Positions 7,959-16,591 of a DNA stretch of 64,000 nt are shown in pieces. Every line of letters starts with the position of its first letter. The stretch's first letter is position 1. A program made the translations under genes and the position numbers. Origin of the DNA: Thermoplasmata archaeon (GTDB taxonomy: Archaea > Thermoplasmatota > Thermoplasmata > Lutacidiplasmatales > UBA184); the NCBI GenBank assembly GCA_022750115.1, contig JAKIWI010000002.1, positions 45,221 to 109,220 of the forward strand. Direction: 5' to 3'. The notes under the pieces were generated by a model that made no database searches, had not been told where the DNA came from, and saw nothing but the letters and a program-made list of their open reading frames with translations.

Positions 7959-9302
7959 TCACCAAGTCGCGCGGCGCTCTCGCCGGGGTTCCTGGGTGGG
8001 CCGTCCGCTGCCGCGGCGCGGGGGTCCGCGGCCCCGCCCACCGCCGGAGCGGCCCCTCGCGGGACCCTCCCGACGGCCGCGGCCGCCGCCTCCGCCCCCA
8101 CGGTACTGCCCCGCGTCTCGCGCGGGACGGTCGGGGGGAGGTCGGTCGTAATCGAACCCTGGGATCTTGGCGCGGCGGATCGGAACACCCAGACGCTGCT
8201 CGATCCGGTGAAGGTCATCCTCTTCCTCGCGTCCGACCAGGCTGAAGGCGTCACCGAGGCGCTGCGCCCGGGCGGTGCGGCCGACCCGGTGGATGTAGAC
8301 GTCGGGCTCGGTGGGAATGTCGTAGTTCACGACGTGGCTGACTCCTTCGACGTCGATCCCTCGGGCCGCGATGTCGGTCGCGACGAGGACCCGGTGGTGG
8401 CCGGTGCGGAATCCGTGGAGCGCCTTGACGCGCTGGGCCTGGCTGCGGTCGCCGTGGATGACCGTCGCGTCGACGCGGCGCAGTTCGAGCTGGCGCATCA
8501 GTCGGTCGGCGCGGTGCTTGGTCCGCGTGAAGACGAGCACGCTCGTCATCGTCTCGTCGGCGAGCAGCTCGATCAAGAGGTCGGTCTTGAGGTGGGACGG
8601 GACCGGGAGGGCGAGGTGGGATACGCCGACCGCGGCCGCGGCGGTCGGGTCGACTTGGACCGTCTTCGGCTCGTGGAGGAAGTCCTTCGCGAGTCGGACG
8701 ACCTCGGGGGGCATCGTCGCGCTGAACAGCATCGTCTGGCGGCGGCGGGGCAGTCGCTCGAGGATCCGGCGCACGTCGGGCAGGAACCCCATGTCGAGCA
8801 TTCGGTCGCCTTCGTCGAGGACCAGGATCTCCAAGGAATCGAAGCGGACGTAGCCGCGCGACATGTGGTCGAGCAGTCGCCCGGGTGTGGCGACGATGAT
8901 CTCGGCGCCGCCCCGCAGGGCGCGCTCTTGGTCGCCCATCCCAACGCCACCGTAGACCGCCGCTCCTTTCAGGCGGGTGTGGCGGCCGAGCTTGTCGAGG
9001 AACTCCTTCGCCTGCAGAGCGAGTTCGCGGGTCGGCGTCAGCACGAGGGCCAGGATGCGGCCGTTGGGACGGTCGAGGAGTCGCTCGAGGATCGGCAGGA
9101 GGAAGGCGGCGGTCTTTCCGGTCCCCGTCTGGGCGGTCCCGATGAGGTCGCGTCCGAGGACGGCGTCGGGGATCGTTCGGCTCTGGATCGGCGTCGGCTC
9201 GGTGTAGCCGAGCTCGCGCACCCCGGCGCGGATCGTGGGGTGGAGCGGCAACTCCTCGAAGGAGGAGGCCGTCGCGGGAGGCTCGGTCGGTGGGGCTGTC
9301 AT
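7959..9302 (-). CDS. DEAD-box type RNA helicase with DEGD Walker B and RGG-rich tail
   Basis: 447 residues from the ATG at 9302 (MTAPPTEPPA). Motifs in order: Q-motif FEELPLHPTI, AQTGTGKT (57-64), PTRELA (90-95), GG, TPGR, DEGD (163-166), SAT (194-196), VFTRTK, ARGID and HRVGRTARA. The third Walker B residue is Gly, not Ala, giving DEGD instead of DEAD. The C-terminus is a Gly/Arg tail with several RGG and GRGR units that could bind RNA non-specifically. The role is ATP-dependent RNA unwinding or ribonucleoprotein remodelling. An earlier in-frame start exists at 9419, but the added stretch does not look like protein. Confidence 0.93.
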   Translation of the reverse strand: MTAPPTEPPATASSFEELPLHPTIRAGVRELGYTEPTPIQSRTIPDAVLGRDLIGTAQTGTGKTAAFLLPILERLLDRPNGRILALVLTPTRELALQAKEFLDKLGRHTRLKGAAVYGGVGMGDQERALRGGAEIIVATPGRLLDHMSRGYVRFDSLEILVLDEGDRMLDMGFLPDVRRILERLPRRRQTMLFSATMPPEVVRLAKDFLHEPKTVQVDPTAAAAVGVSHLALPVPSHLKTDLLIELLADETMTSVLVFTRTKHRADRLMRQLELRRVDATVIHGDRSQAQRVKALHGFRTGHHRVLVATDIAARGIDVEGVSHVVNYDIPTEPDVYIHRVGRTARAQRLGDAFSLVGREEEDDLHRIEQRLGVPIRRAKIPGFDYDRPPPDRPARDAGQYRGGGGGGRGRREGPARGRSGGGRGRGPPRRGSGRPTQEPRRERRATW

Positions 9303-9437
9303 TCGGCTCCGACACTTTCGGGGGGGATTAACCGTTCCCACCTGCGCGTCGTGTCGCGACTTAGCCTGCCCCGAAGGTCGCCCGGAGCGGTGTGTCGCCG
9401 AAAGGATCCGGGAGTCCACCGGGTCGGTCCGCCCGGG

Positions 9438-10511
9438 TCAGAACCGGCGCCCGGTCGTCGGCCGGTCGAGCCACTCGGCGTCGGTGGCGCGGATGCCGTT
9501 CCAGACGTCCGCGGCGTCGAGTGGGCCGTCTCGGCCGTCGAGTCGCTGGAGCACGCTCCCTCGCGAGAGCGCCGTCGCGGCAGTTCGGATCAGGTCCGCT
9601 TGGGCCGCGGACTCGAGCGGTCCCGCCGGAGCCGCCTCGGCGAGGACCGCGTCGAGGAGGTCATCGCGCTCGACCAGGTAGTGGAGGTAGCCCCGCAGGA
9701 CTCGATCGCCCGGGCTCGACACGGCCGGCGGTGCGTCCGGCGGCGGAACGACCGCCAGCGTACGGGGCTCCTCGCCTCGCTCCGAGAGCGCGAGGAGCAT
9801 CCATCCGCCGGGATGCGAGGCGAAGGCGAGGCGCCCGTGGCTCGGAGAGAACGTCACCGGGAGCTCCGCCATGGACTCGGCCGCGTCGGGCGGCTCCTCC
9901 GGCGGAAAATCGGCGGCCTCCGGCCAAGGGAGGGAATCGTGCAGGGCCCTGCGCAATTCCTGGAGCGAATCCTCCCCGCGCTTCGGCCGGAATCTCACCC
10001 GGTGGCGCTCGAGCTCCCGGACCGACCCTGAACGAAGCCACTCTCGGCGCGCCGCCTCGATCTCCCCCGCGAGCCCCACCGACGGCGCCGATTTCGGTGG
10101 ACCGTCCGCCCATCGCAGGATTCCGGACGGCTCGATCCCCGGGCACGAGAACACGAGCGTCGCCTGCGCGCGGTCGCTGACGTGCACCGTCACGGGAAAC
10201 TCCGCACAGGGGGCGGGGCGGGCGGTGTGGGCGCCGCAGCGCAGGTCGTGGAGGAGGGAGCACGCTCCGCCGTTCGGACGGTGGTCGAGGAACGACCAGC
10301 CCCCCTCTCCGTCGACGATCGGGAGCATCGGCTCGATCTGGAGCAGCCGCGTCCGCTCCTCGGAGGTCACGGCGGGGCTTGCGAAGCAGCAGAGCCCGCA
10401 GCCCGGTCGACACTGGAACCGGAACCCGCCGAGGAGGGAGGTGTCCAGCGGCGGTAGCTCCACCCGGCGCTCCGACGGGTCAGCCGCGCCGGGACGGTCT
10501 CGGGGTCGCAT
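9438..10511 (-). CDS. YkgJ-family cysteine cluster protein
   Basis: 357 residues. The N-terminal part has the cysteine cluster: CRPGCGLCCF, then GACSLL, LRCGAH, PAPCAEFP and later FSCPG. This is the arrangement of the YkgJ/UPF0153 family, thought to chelate zinc or iron. After about residue 150 the protein is Glu/Arg-rich with no recognised domain, so it is longer than simple YkgJ proteins. Its start overlaps the end of the upstream minus-strand gene by 32 bp, implying cotranscription. The catalytic role is unknown. Confidence 0.82.
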   Translation of the reverse strand: MRPRDRPGAADPSERRVELPPLDTSLLGGFRFQCRPGCGLCCFASPAVTSEERTRLLQIEPMLPIVDGEGGWSFLDHRPNGGACSLLHDLRCGAHTARPAPCAEFPVTVHVSDRAQATLVFSCPGIEPSGILRWADGPPKSAPSVGLAGEIEAARREWLRSGSVRELERHRVRFRPKRGEDSLQELRRALHDSLPWPEAADFPPEEPPDAAESMAELPVTFSPSHGRLAFASHPGGWMLLALSERGEEPRTLAVVPPPDAPPAVSSPGDRVLRGYLHYLVERDDLLDAVLAEAAPAGPLESAAQADLIRTAATALSRGSVLQRLDGRDGPLDAADVWNGIRATDAEWLDRPTTGRRF

Positions 10512-11415
10512 CCGGCGGCGGGGCGTAGGCGCAGGCCGATGCGGGGGCGGGGCACTGATTCGCGGCGGCGGGCTGAACGATCGCGTTCAGAAATAACCCG
10601 TACGGGAACGGCGGAGGGAACGCCGTCGTGGCGCCGAGGAACGCCCCCGCCTGGTCGAAGTACGACCGGATCGGGGTTTGACAGTTCGGGCCGCACGGGT
10701 CGCAAACCTCGGGGTTCGCGAGGTTCGCGCTCGGGTCGACCGCGAGCTCGGCGAGCTCGTGGCTCAGCGCAAGGGCGTAGAGGTCCGCCGGGTCGGAGAC
10801 CGTCAGTCCCGTCCCCATCACGTTCACGAAGGCGTACGGGACCGCGGCGAGGCCGTGGTAGCCGAGCACACCGCGCCCCGGGTCGGCGTCCGTGTTCAAC
10901 GGGCCGGGAGGGTTCAGGATGACGATCGCGGTCGTGGCCCCGTCGAGATGCTGGGCGGCGACGACCGCGTTGACCCACTGCTGGACGGTCGCATCGTTGT
11001 AGACCCCTTTCGGGAGGGAGACGGGGACCTCGACCGTCGACGCCGTCACGGACATCGTATTCGGTCCGTACTGGGCGGCGTAGCGGGTGATCTGGGCGAC
11101 CGCGCCCCCGGCGAACTGGAGCGCGACGCCGAGGTCGGACGGCGAGAGGGCGAAACTGCGCGAGCCGACGGTGACGTTCAGTCGAAGGAACACCAGGGAT
11201 CCGTTGAAGAGCGGAGCGACGGCCTTCGTGCCGGCGCTGGGAACGCCGGCGGGACCGAAGGCATCGCGAAGGACGAAGCGCAGGGACGGGTCGCTCCCCT
11301 CCAGGATCGAGCCGAACCCCTCCAGCGGCTCGACTGCGGGGACGATGTCGGGCCGGGTCCTCTGCAGGTGGTGGGCGACCTTGAGCGATCGCGTGGAACA
11401 GCTGCGGTCCGTCAT
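10480..11415 (-). CDS. Putative zincin-like protein with a SHELAE motif
   Basis: 311 residues, no obvious signal peptide. The most telling piece is ALALSHELAELAVDP near residue 218, followed by a Cys-rich stretch EVCDPCGPNCQ. The S-H-E-x-x-E-x-x-x-DP pattern recurs in uncharacterised zincin-like proteins; it resembles HExxH but carries Glu at the second His position, so peptidase activity is uncertain. The middle has long mixed beta/alpha segments (TTAIVILNPPGPLNTD). It sits upstream of the YkgJ gene with a short overlap. It could be a secreted-type hydrolase or simply a metal-binding fold. Confidence 0.55.
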   Translation of the reverse strand: MTDRSCSTRSLKVAHHLQRTRPDIVPAVEPLEGFGSILEGSDPSLRFVLRDAFGPAGVPSAGTKAVAPLFNGSLVFLRLNVTVGSRSFALSPSDLGVALQFAGGAVAQITRYAAQYGPNTMSVTASTVEVPVSLPKGVYNDATVQQWVNAVVAAQHLDGATTAIVILNPPGPLNTDADPGRGVLGYHGLAAVPYAFVNVMGTGLTVSDPADLYALALSHELAELAVDPSANLANPEVCDPCGPNCQTPIRSYFDQAGAFLGATTAFPPPFPYGLFLNAIVQPAAANQCPAPASACAYAPPPDATPRPSRRG

Positions 11416-11493
11416 CCCCGACCTCCTTCTCGAATCCGAATCCGCACCTTCGGGAACCGGAGCGTGGACCCGCGGGCGCCCAGTACTCCGAGC

Positions 11494-11841
11494 CTAGACG
11501 CGGTGCCGGCAGTGCTGCTGGATCCGGTCGGACAGCGCGGGGAACTGCCAGGGCCTGCCGAACTTCTCGAGTTCCGTGTGCCCGGACTTGTTGGACCAGT
11601 AGAACCAGTCGTCGCAGACGCCCTCGGACCGCTCGACGACCATCCCCGAGCTGCCGACCTGTCCGCTGCGGGCGAGGTGGTTGAGCGCGCGTTGGGTCTC
11701 GACGAGGATGTCCTCGCCCATGTGCTTCAGTCCAACCTTGTCGTAGAGCTCGTGGACGCACCACGGTTGCTCCGGGTGCGCGTTCAGGAACGCTTCGAGG
11801 TCGGTCATCAGCGGCGCGAGAGAGTCCGTGTCGTCCGCCAT
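11494..11841 (-). CDS. Small helical protein, possible winged-helix fold, unknown function
   Basis: The ATG at 11841 gives 115 residues. Text such as LEAFLNAHPEQPWCVHELYD, then ILVETQRALNHLARSGQVGSSGMVVE, has the rhythm of a winged-helix domain: a helical start, a recognition-type helix, then a beta hairpin wing. The C-terminal half is aromatic and His-rich (DDWFYWSNKSGHTELEKFGR). No catalytic motif. It lies 22 bp after the MFS gene on the same strand, so it may be in that operon. Function not recognised. Confidence 0.6.
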   Translation of the reverse strand: MADDTDSLAPLMTDLEAFLNAHPEQPWCVHELYDKVGLKHMGEDILVETQRALNHLARSGQVGSSGMVVERSEGVCDDWFYWSNKSGHTELEKFGRPWQFPALSDRIQQHCRHRV

Positions 11842-11863
11842 GGGTCGCTGGAGCGGGGTCGGC

Positions 11864-13189
11864 CTACTTGAACGCTCTGGCGCTCGGGGGGCCCTCGGTC
11901 TCTGGCACGGGCGGCCCGCGCTCCTCCGGCGGGCGGAGGTGGCGGAACCGCGCGTAGACGGCGGCATCGTAGGCGATCTTGAGGCCACCGGCGATCGCGA
12001 ACGGGGCGCCGACCCAAGGTCCCCCCGCCGCGAGGAAGGCGCCCGCCACCGGGGCGCCGAACGCCTGCGCGCTCCGGGCCGCGGTCGTGTACCCGGCCGC
12101 GGCGGCGCCATCCTCGGCGGGGACGACCGCTTGCGTGTAGGACTGACGTGTCGGGACATCCATCTGCGAGAGGGAAGCCCGCGCAACCCACAGGGATGCC
12201 GCGACGAGGAACGACGGAGCGACGACCACGAGGATCAGGAAGACGTTGGAGGGAATATGGCTGAACACCATCGTATTCACCAGCCCGATGCGCCGGGCGA
12301 TCGGCGCGGCCAGCACGAGGGATAGTCCGGCGGCGAGGTTGCTGAGAAAGAACACGACCCCGAGGGTGTCGATCGTGGGGTGAAACCGCGTCAGGAAGTA
12401 GTAGGCGACGAGGCCGTTGACGATGAGGCCCCCGGCGAACGCATCCACGCCGAACAGGGCCGAGAGCGAGTAGACGATCGACCGCCCCGCGGGGGAGAGC
12501 GGGTTGGGACGCTCGGACCTCGCCCGCCGGTCGACGTCGTCCGAAAGGCCCCGGTAGAGCGGGATCAGTCCGACTCCGAGGAGCCCGTAGAACAGCAACG
12601 TCGCGTCGTGCGGACCGGCGGGGAGCCAAGCGGGCGTCGGGCCGGCCACCGAGTTGAGCGGGCCCGCGACAAGAGCGCCCAGCGCCACCCCGACGTACCC
12701 GAGCAGGTTGTAGAGGGCGAACGTCCCCGTCCGCGACCGGGCCTCGGTCGTTCCCGCCAGCGCGGCTTGTTCGAGGGCTCCGAGCGGGCTCACGTCCGCC
12801 CCGCCCGCGACGATGCCCCCGAGCAGGAGGGCGGCGAGCAGGATCGCCGGATTCGCGATGTCGACCCAAAGGAGCGCCCCCCCGAACCCGAGGGCGATGG
12901 CCGAGAGGACGAACACCGAGCGGCGCCGCCAGCTCCGCTCGATCCGGGGAACCGCGATCGCCCACGCCGCCGCGCCCCCCAGGGCCGCACCGAGGGTCAG
13001 GCCGATGTCGAACGACGAGTAGCCGACCTGGGCGAGGTCGAGCGCGATGACGATCGAAAGGGCGCCGGCGCCGAACCCGCGCGCCGCCCGCGTTGCCATC
13101 AAGAGGACGCGGTCGTGGAACTGAGCTGATCGAGCGAGTGGCGACGACGCAGACGGAGGGAGCGACCCCTCGGACCGATTCACGGACAT
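11864..13189 (-). CDS. MFS transporter, partner of ChrB-C protein
   Basis: The ATG at 13189 (MSVNRSEG) gives 441 residues with about 12 hydrophobic segments and an MFS-like fold; a cytosolic loop after the sixth (LYRGLSDDVDRRARSERPNP) is charged as expected. An earlier start would overlap the upstream ChrB-C gene. MFS proteins are frequently adjacent or fused to ChrB-C domains in bacteria and archaea, so a linked role in chromate or oxyanion export is plausible. The substrate is not visible in the sequence. Confidence 0.8.
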   Translation of the reverse strand: MSVNRSEGSLPPSASSPLARSAQFHDRVLLMATRAARGFGAGALSIVIALDLAQVGYSSFDIGLTLGAALGGAAAWAIAVPRIERSWRRRSVFVLSAIALGFGGALLWVDIANPAILLAALLLGGIVAGGADVSPLGALEQAALAGTTEARSRTGTFALYNLLGYVGVALGALVAGPLNSVAGPTPAWLPAGPHDATLLFYGLLGVGLIPLYRGLSDDVDRRARSERPNPLSPAGRSIVYSLSALFGVDAFAGGLIVNGLVAYYFLTRFHPTIDTLGVVFFLSNLAAGLSLVLAAPIARRIGLVNTMVFSHIPSNVFLILVVVAPSFLVAASLWVARASLSQMDVPTRQSYTQAVVPAEDGAAAAGYTTAARSAQAFGAPVAGAFLAAGGPWVGAPFAIAGGLKIAYDAAVYARFRHLRPPEERGPPVPETEGPPSARAFK

Positions 13190-13244
13190 CGGGCGATTCG
13201 CGCTCCATTCGGCTCGAGAATGGGTGCGCCGGTTGGGAACGGCG

Positions 13245-13718
13245 CTACGCCTTCCGACCGGGTTCCGTGGAAGCCGGCCGGCCGTCCTTCCGTCGCTGCG
13301 CGCAGTAGGCGTAGAGCGCGTCGTAGAGCGGGAACTGCAGGCGCTGGTTCTCGAAGTCGTCCTTCGCGATCGCTCGAAAGCCCGTCGCGGCGGCAACCAG
13401 GCCCGCCGCTTCGACCGCCTGTCCGGACCCTCCGTCGGCGACTCGGACGATCTTGGCCAGCTCGAGCAGCGCGGGGTCCCGAAGTTGGTACTTCCGGATG
13501 AACGCGTCGAAGCTCACGTGTTCGGCTCCGTCGACGGTGGAGTGGTGCAGCTCCGCCCCGGGGGTATCAAACGGAGTCGCTCCCTCCGACTTCGCTACCT
13601 CCATCACTCGCTCGTTCGGCACATACAGGAACTCCGCGGAGGGGTCGATGAAACGGCGGATCAGCCACGGGCATGCGATCCGGTCCACCATCGCTCGTTC
13701 TCGAGTCACCCACTTCAT
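13245..13718 (-). CDS. ChrB C-terminal domain protein (chromate resistance type)
   Basis: 157 residues starting MKWVTRERAMVDRIACPW. The family core is clear: WLIRRFIDPSAEFLYVP, then GATPFDTPGAELHH, FDAFIRKYQL, and a later LYDALYAYC. These match the ChrB C-terminal domain, which in chromate-resistance loci accompanies transporters. The N-terminal ChrB half is absent, as is common for stand-alone versions. It precedes the MFS gene by 55 bp on the same strand. True chromate involvement is untested; some homologues sit in other contexts. Confidence 0.85.
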   Translation of the reverse strand: MKWVTRERAMVDRIACPWLIRRFIDPSAEFLYVPNERVMEVAKSEGATPFDTPGAELHHSTVDGAEHVSFDAFIRKYQLRDPALLELAKIVRVADGGSGQAVEAAGLVAAATGFRAIAKDDFENQRLQFPLYDALYAYCAQRRKDGRPASTEPGRKA

Positions 13719-13826
13719 CGACGGGCCCTCGGGAACCGCAGCTCGAGCGAACAGATGAGCGCGCGAGCGTGGCCGACCGAACTTCCCGAGGGGGAGGAGG
13801 CCGGCGGGTCGCAGTGCGGGACGCCG

Positions 13827-14513
13827 TTACCGAACCGGAACCGGCTCGTAACTGGCCGCCAACGTGCGATGCTCCAGGACGAGGAGGGCTTGGTCGAGGG
13901 CGATGACGTCGACGTACTGGGGGCCGATGAACCCGCCCGTCGGATGCACGATGGAGTCGTTGACGAGGCCGAGGAGGACGGACTGGCTCAGGTTCGAGAA
14001 GTGCGCCACCCGGGGGATCTGAACGAGGGCTGCCTCGGGTGTGATGTCCGGGTCGAGCCCGCTCTGGGACTGCGAGACCAGCTCGAGGGGGACCGTGACG
14101 TTGGTGAGGCCGTACTCCGCGATGTACGCTTTCGTTTCGTTCAAGAGGGCCGGGTCGACCGGGCCGTACGGGACCTCGGAGGCGTTCCCGCTATAGGGCT
14201 GATAGTCGATCCCCGAAGGCCGAAGCCAAAACAGCGCGGGGTCGGTGATGTTCTGGCCCAGGGTGATGTTCCCTCCGCTGGCCGTCGCCGGGGTCAGGTA
14301 GTGGGCGGCTTCCGTGAAGACGAACGGGTAGGCGAGGCCCGTCAGCAACGTCAGCAGGACGACCGATGCGACGAGCGATCGGGCGCTGGGCCATCGGAAC
14401 GGAGGGTCCGGCGCGAGCCCCGTGCCCACGGGCTCGACGCCACCACGGAGGTCCGGGGAGAGTTCCCGCGGCTCGCGCGGGGGCCGGCGGTGCCCGACGG
14501 TCCGGCCGCTCAT
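13827..14513 (-). CDS. kdpC: Potassium-transporting ATPase subunit KdpC
   Basis: 228 residues with one N-terminal membrane helix (about 46-68) preceded by an unusually long Pro/Arg-rich cytoplasmic stretch. Diagnostic text: FWLRPSGIDYQPYSGNAS, PVDPALLNE, and SQSQSGLDPDITPEAALVQ followed by PRVA, matching the KdpC SASGLDP region. KdpC stabilises the KdpA-KdpB complex and raises potassium affinity. Its ATG overlaps the kdpB stop as ATGA. The long N-terminal extension is the only oddity; a later start is possible but not compelled. Confidence 0.93.
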   Translation of the reverse strand: MSGRTVGHRRPPREPRELSPDLRGGVEPVGTGLAPDPPFRWPSARSLVASVVLLTLLTGLAYPFVFTEAAHYLTPATASGGNITLGQNITDPALFWLRPSGIDYQPYSGNASEVPYGPVDPALLNETKAYIAEYGLTNVTVPLELVSQSQSGLDPDITPEAALVQIPRVAHFSNLSQSVLLGLVNDSIVHPTGGFIGPQYVDVIALDQALLVLEHRTLAASYEPVPVR

Positions 14514-16591
14514 GGCGACCCCAGGCCGAGCCAGACGAGCAGGATGTAGAGGAGTTTGATCCCGATGAACGCGCTCACGAGGCCGCCGAGCCCGTAGAGG
14601 AGAAGGTTGCGGCGCAGCAGGTCGACCGCGGCCATCGGCCGGAACGACGCACCGACGAGGGCGAGCGGGATCAGCATCGGGATCATCAACGCGTTGAACA
14701 GGAGGGTGGCGAGCACGGCCGTCTGCGGATTGCCGAGCTGCAGGACGTTCAGGAACACGAGCGTCGGGATCCCGATGAAGATCGCCGGGATCACGGCGAA
14801 ATACTTCGCCACGTCGTTCGTGATCGAGAACGTCGTCAGCGCGCCTCGCGTGATCAGAAGCTGTTTGCCGATCGAGATCACGTCGATGATCTTGGTCGGG
14901 TCGCTATCGAGGTCGACCATGTTGCCCGCCTCCTTCGCGGCGGAGGTGCCGCTGTTCATGGCGAACCCGACGTCGGCGCGGGCGAGGGCGGGGGCGTCGT
15001 TCGTCCCGTCGCCGGTCATCGCCACGAGGCGCCCGTGGCTCTTCTCGATCGCGACGAGGCGCAGCTTGGTCTCGGGTTTCGCCTCGGCGACGAACTCGTC
15101 GACGTTGCTCTCCCGGGCGATCGAGAGGGCGGTCAAGCGGTTGTCCCCGGTGCACATGATCGTGCGGATCCCCATCGTCTTCAGTTCCTGGAGCCGCTGG
15201 CCGATGCCGGGTTTGACGACGTCCTTCAGGATGACGAGCCCCATGACCTGATTCTGGCGGGCGAGCGCGAGCGGCGTCATCCCCTTCAGGCTCGCCGCGT
15301 CGGCCGTCTTGCGGAGCTCCTCCGGGAAGCCGCCGGCGAGGGCCGAGACGGCCGAAATCGACCCCTTCATCATCTCGGTCCCGTCCGGCAGCACGAGTCC
15401 GGACATCCGGCGGGCCGTCGAGAACGGGAGGATCTTGCACTCGTTCACGTTCAGCTTCGGCGACCGCGTTCCCCGCAGCGTGGCGAGCCGGGCGATCGAC
15501 CGACCTTCCGGCGTCTCGTCGAACAGCGAGGCGAGGAGCCCCGTCAGCTGGGCGGTCTCCGCGTCCACGCCCGGCGCGGCGACGAACTGGACCGCGAGGC
15601 GATTCCCGACCGTGATGGTGCCGGTCTTGTCGAGAATGAGGACGTCGAGGTCGCCCGCGGCCTCGATGGCCTTGCCGGACTTGCAGACGACGTTCGCCTT
15701 CGCGACCCGGGTGACCCCCGAGATCCCGACGGCCGACAGGAGCCCTCCGATCGTCGTCGGAACCAGACACACGAGCATGGCCACCAGGGTGGCCAGGTCG
15801 AGGGTTCCGATCCCCGTGTAGCCGAGCAGGTAGGCGAGCGTGACGATGACGACCAGGAGTGCGAGCGTGAGCGCGTTGAGGACGAGCGTCAGCGCGATCT
15901 CGTTCGGGCTCTTGTCGCGGCTCGTCGCCTCCACGAGCTGGATCATCCGGTCGAGGAAGCTGGTCCCGGGTTCCGCCGTGATGCGGAGCTCGAGCGATCC
16001 GTCGAGGACCTTGCTGCCGCCGAGGACGCTCGTGCGGTCCCCCCCGCTCTCGCGGACGACCGCCGCCGACTCCCCCGTCATCATCGACTCGTCGATGAGG
16101 GCCCCCCCCTTCGCGACGTCCCCGTCGAGGGGGATCGTCTCCGCGGCGCGGACCTCGACCAGGTCGCCGCGATGCAGCTGGGTGGCCGCGACCCAGCGCC
16201 GCTTGCCGTCGGGAAGGATCTGGCGGGCGCGGAGCCCCGAGCGGACCTCCCGGAGACTGTCGGCCTGGGCCTTCGCCTGCGCCTCGGCGATCGCTTCGGC
16301 GAGGTTCGCGAACCAGACGGTCGCGAGCAGGATCAGCGTGACGTCAATGTAGTAGGCCCGGTGGAAGCCGTGCCGGACGATGTCGGGGAAGATCGGCGGG
16401 TAGAGCGCGACGGCCGCGGTGAACATCGTGAAGATGTAGACGATGAAGATCACCGGGTTGCGGACCTGCTGGCGCGGGTCGAACTTCGCGATCGACCGGG
16501 TGAGGACGAGGCCGATGCGGGTGTGGCTCTCGCGCCGCACACTGACCGTCGCCCCGATGGCGTGCGGACGGGACACGGTGGCCCCGCTCAC
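14510..16591 (-). CDS. kdpB: Potassium-transporting P-type ATPase subunit KdpB
   Basis: The GTG at 16591 overlaps the kdpA stop and gives 693 residues, the standard KdpB length; the much longer open frame beyond it is the antisense of kdpA and is not coding. P-type hallmarks: MMTGES (172-175 for TGES), phosphorylation site DKTGTIT with D321, and GDGTNDAP (527-534). KdpB hydrolyses ATP to drive potassium uptake through KdpA. All three Kdp subunits are joined by four-base overlaps, so stoichiometric translation is likely. Confidence 0.96.
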   Translation of the reverse strand: MSGATVSRPHAIGATVSVRRESHTRIGLVLTRSIAKFDPRQQVRNPVIFIVYIFTMFTAAVALYPPIFPDIVRHGFHRAYYIDVTLILLATVWFANLAEAIAEAQAKAQADSLREVRSGLRARQILPDGKRRWVAATQLHRGDLVEVRAAETIPLDGDVAKGGALIDESMMTGESAAVVRESGGDRTSVLGGSKVLDGSLELRITAEPGTSFLDRMIQLVEATSRDKSPNEIALTLVLNALTLALLVVIVTLAYLLGYTGIGTLDLATLVAMLVCLVPTTIGGLLSAVGISGVTRVAKANVVCKSGKAIEAAGDLDVLILDKTGTITVGNRLAVQFVAAPGVDAETAQLTGLLASLFDETPEGRSIARLATLRGTRSPKLNVNECKILPFSTARRMSGLVLPDGTEMMKGSISAVSALAGGFPEELRKTADAASLKGMTPLALARQNQVMGLVILKDVVKPGIGQRLQELKTMGIRTIMCTGDNRLTALSIARESNVDEFVAEAKPETKLRLVAIEKSHGRLVAMTGDGTNDAPALARADVGFAMNSGTSAAKEAGNMVDLDSDPTKIIDVISIGKQLLITRGALTTFSITNDVAKYFAVIPAIFIGIPTLVFLNVLQLGNPQTAVLATLLFNALMIPMLIPLALVGASFRPMAAVDLLRRNLLLYGLGGLVSAFIGIKLLYILLVWLGLGSP

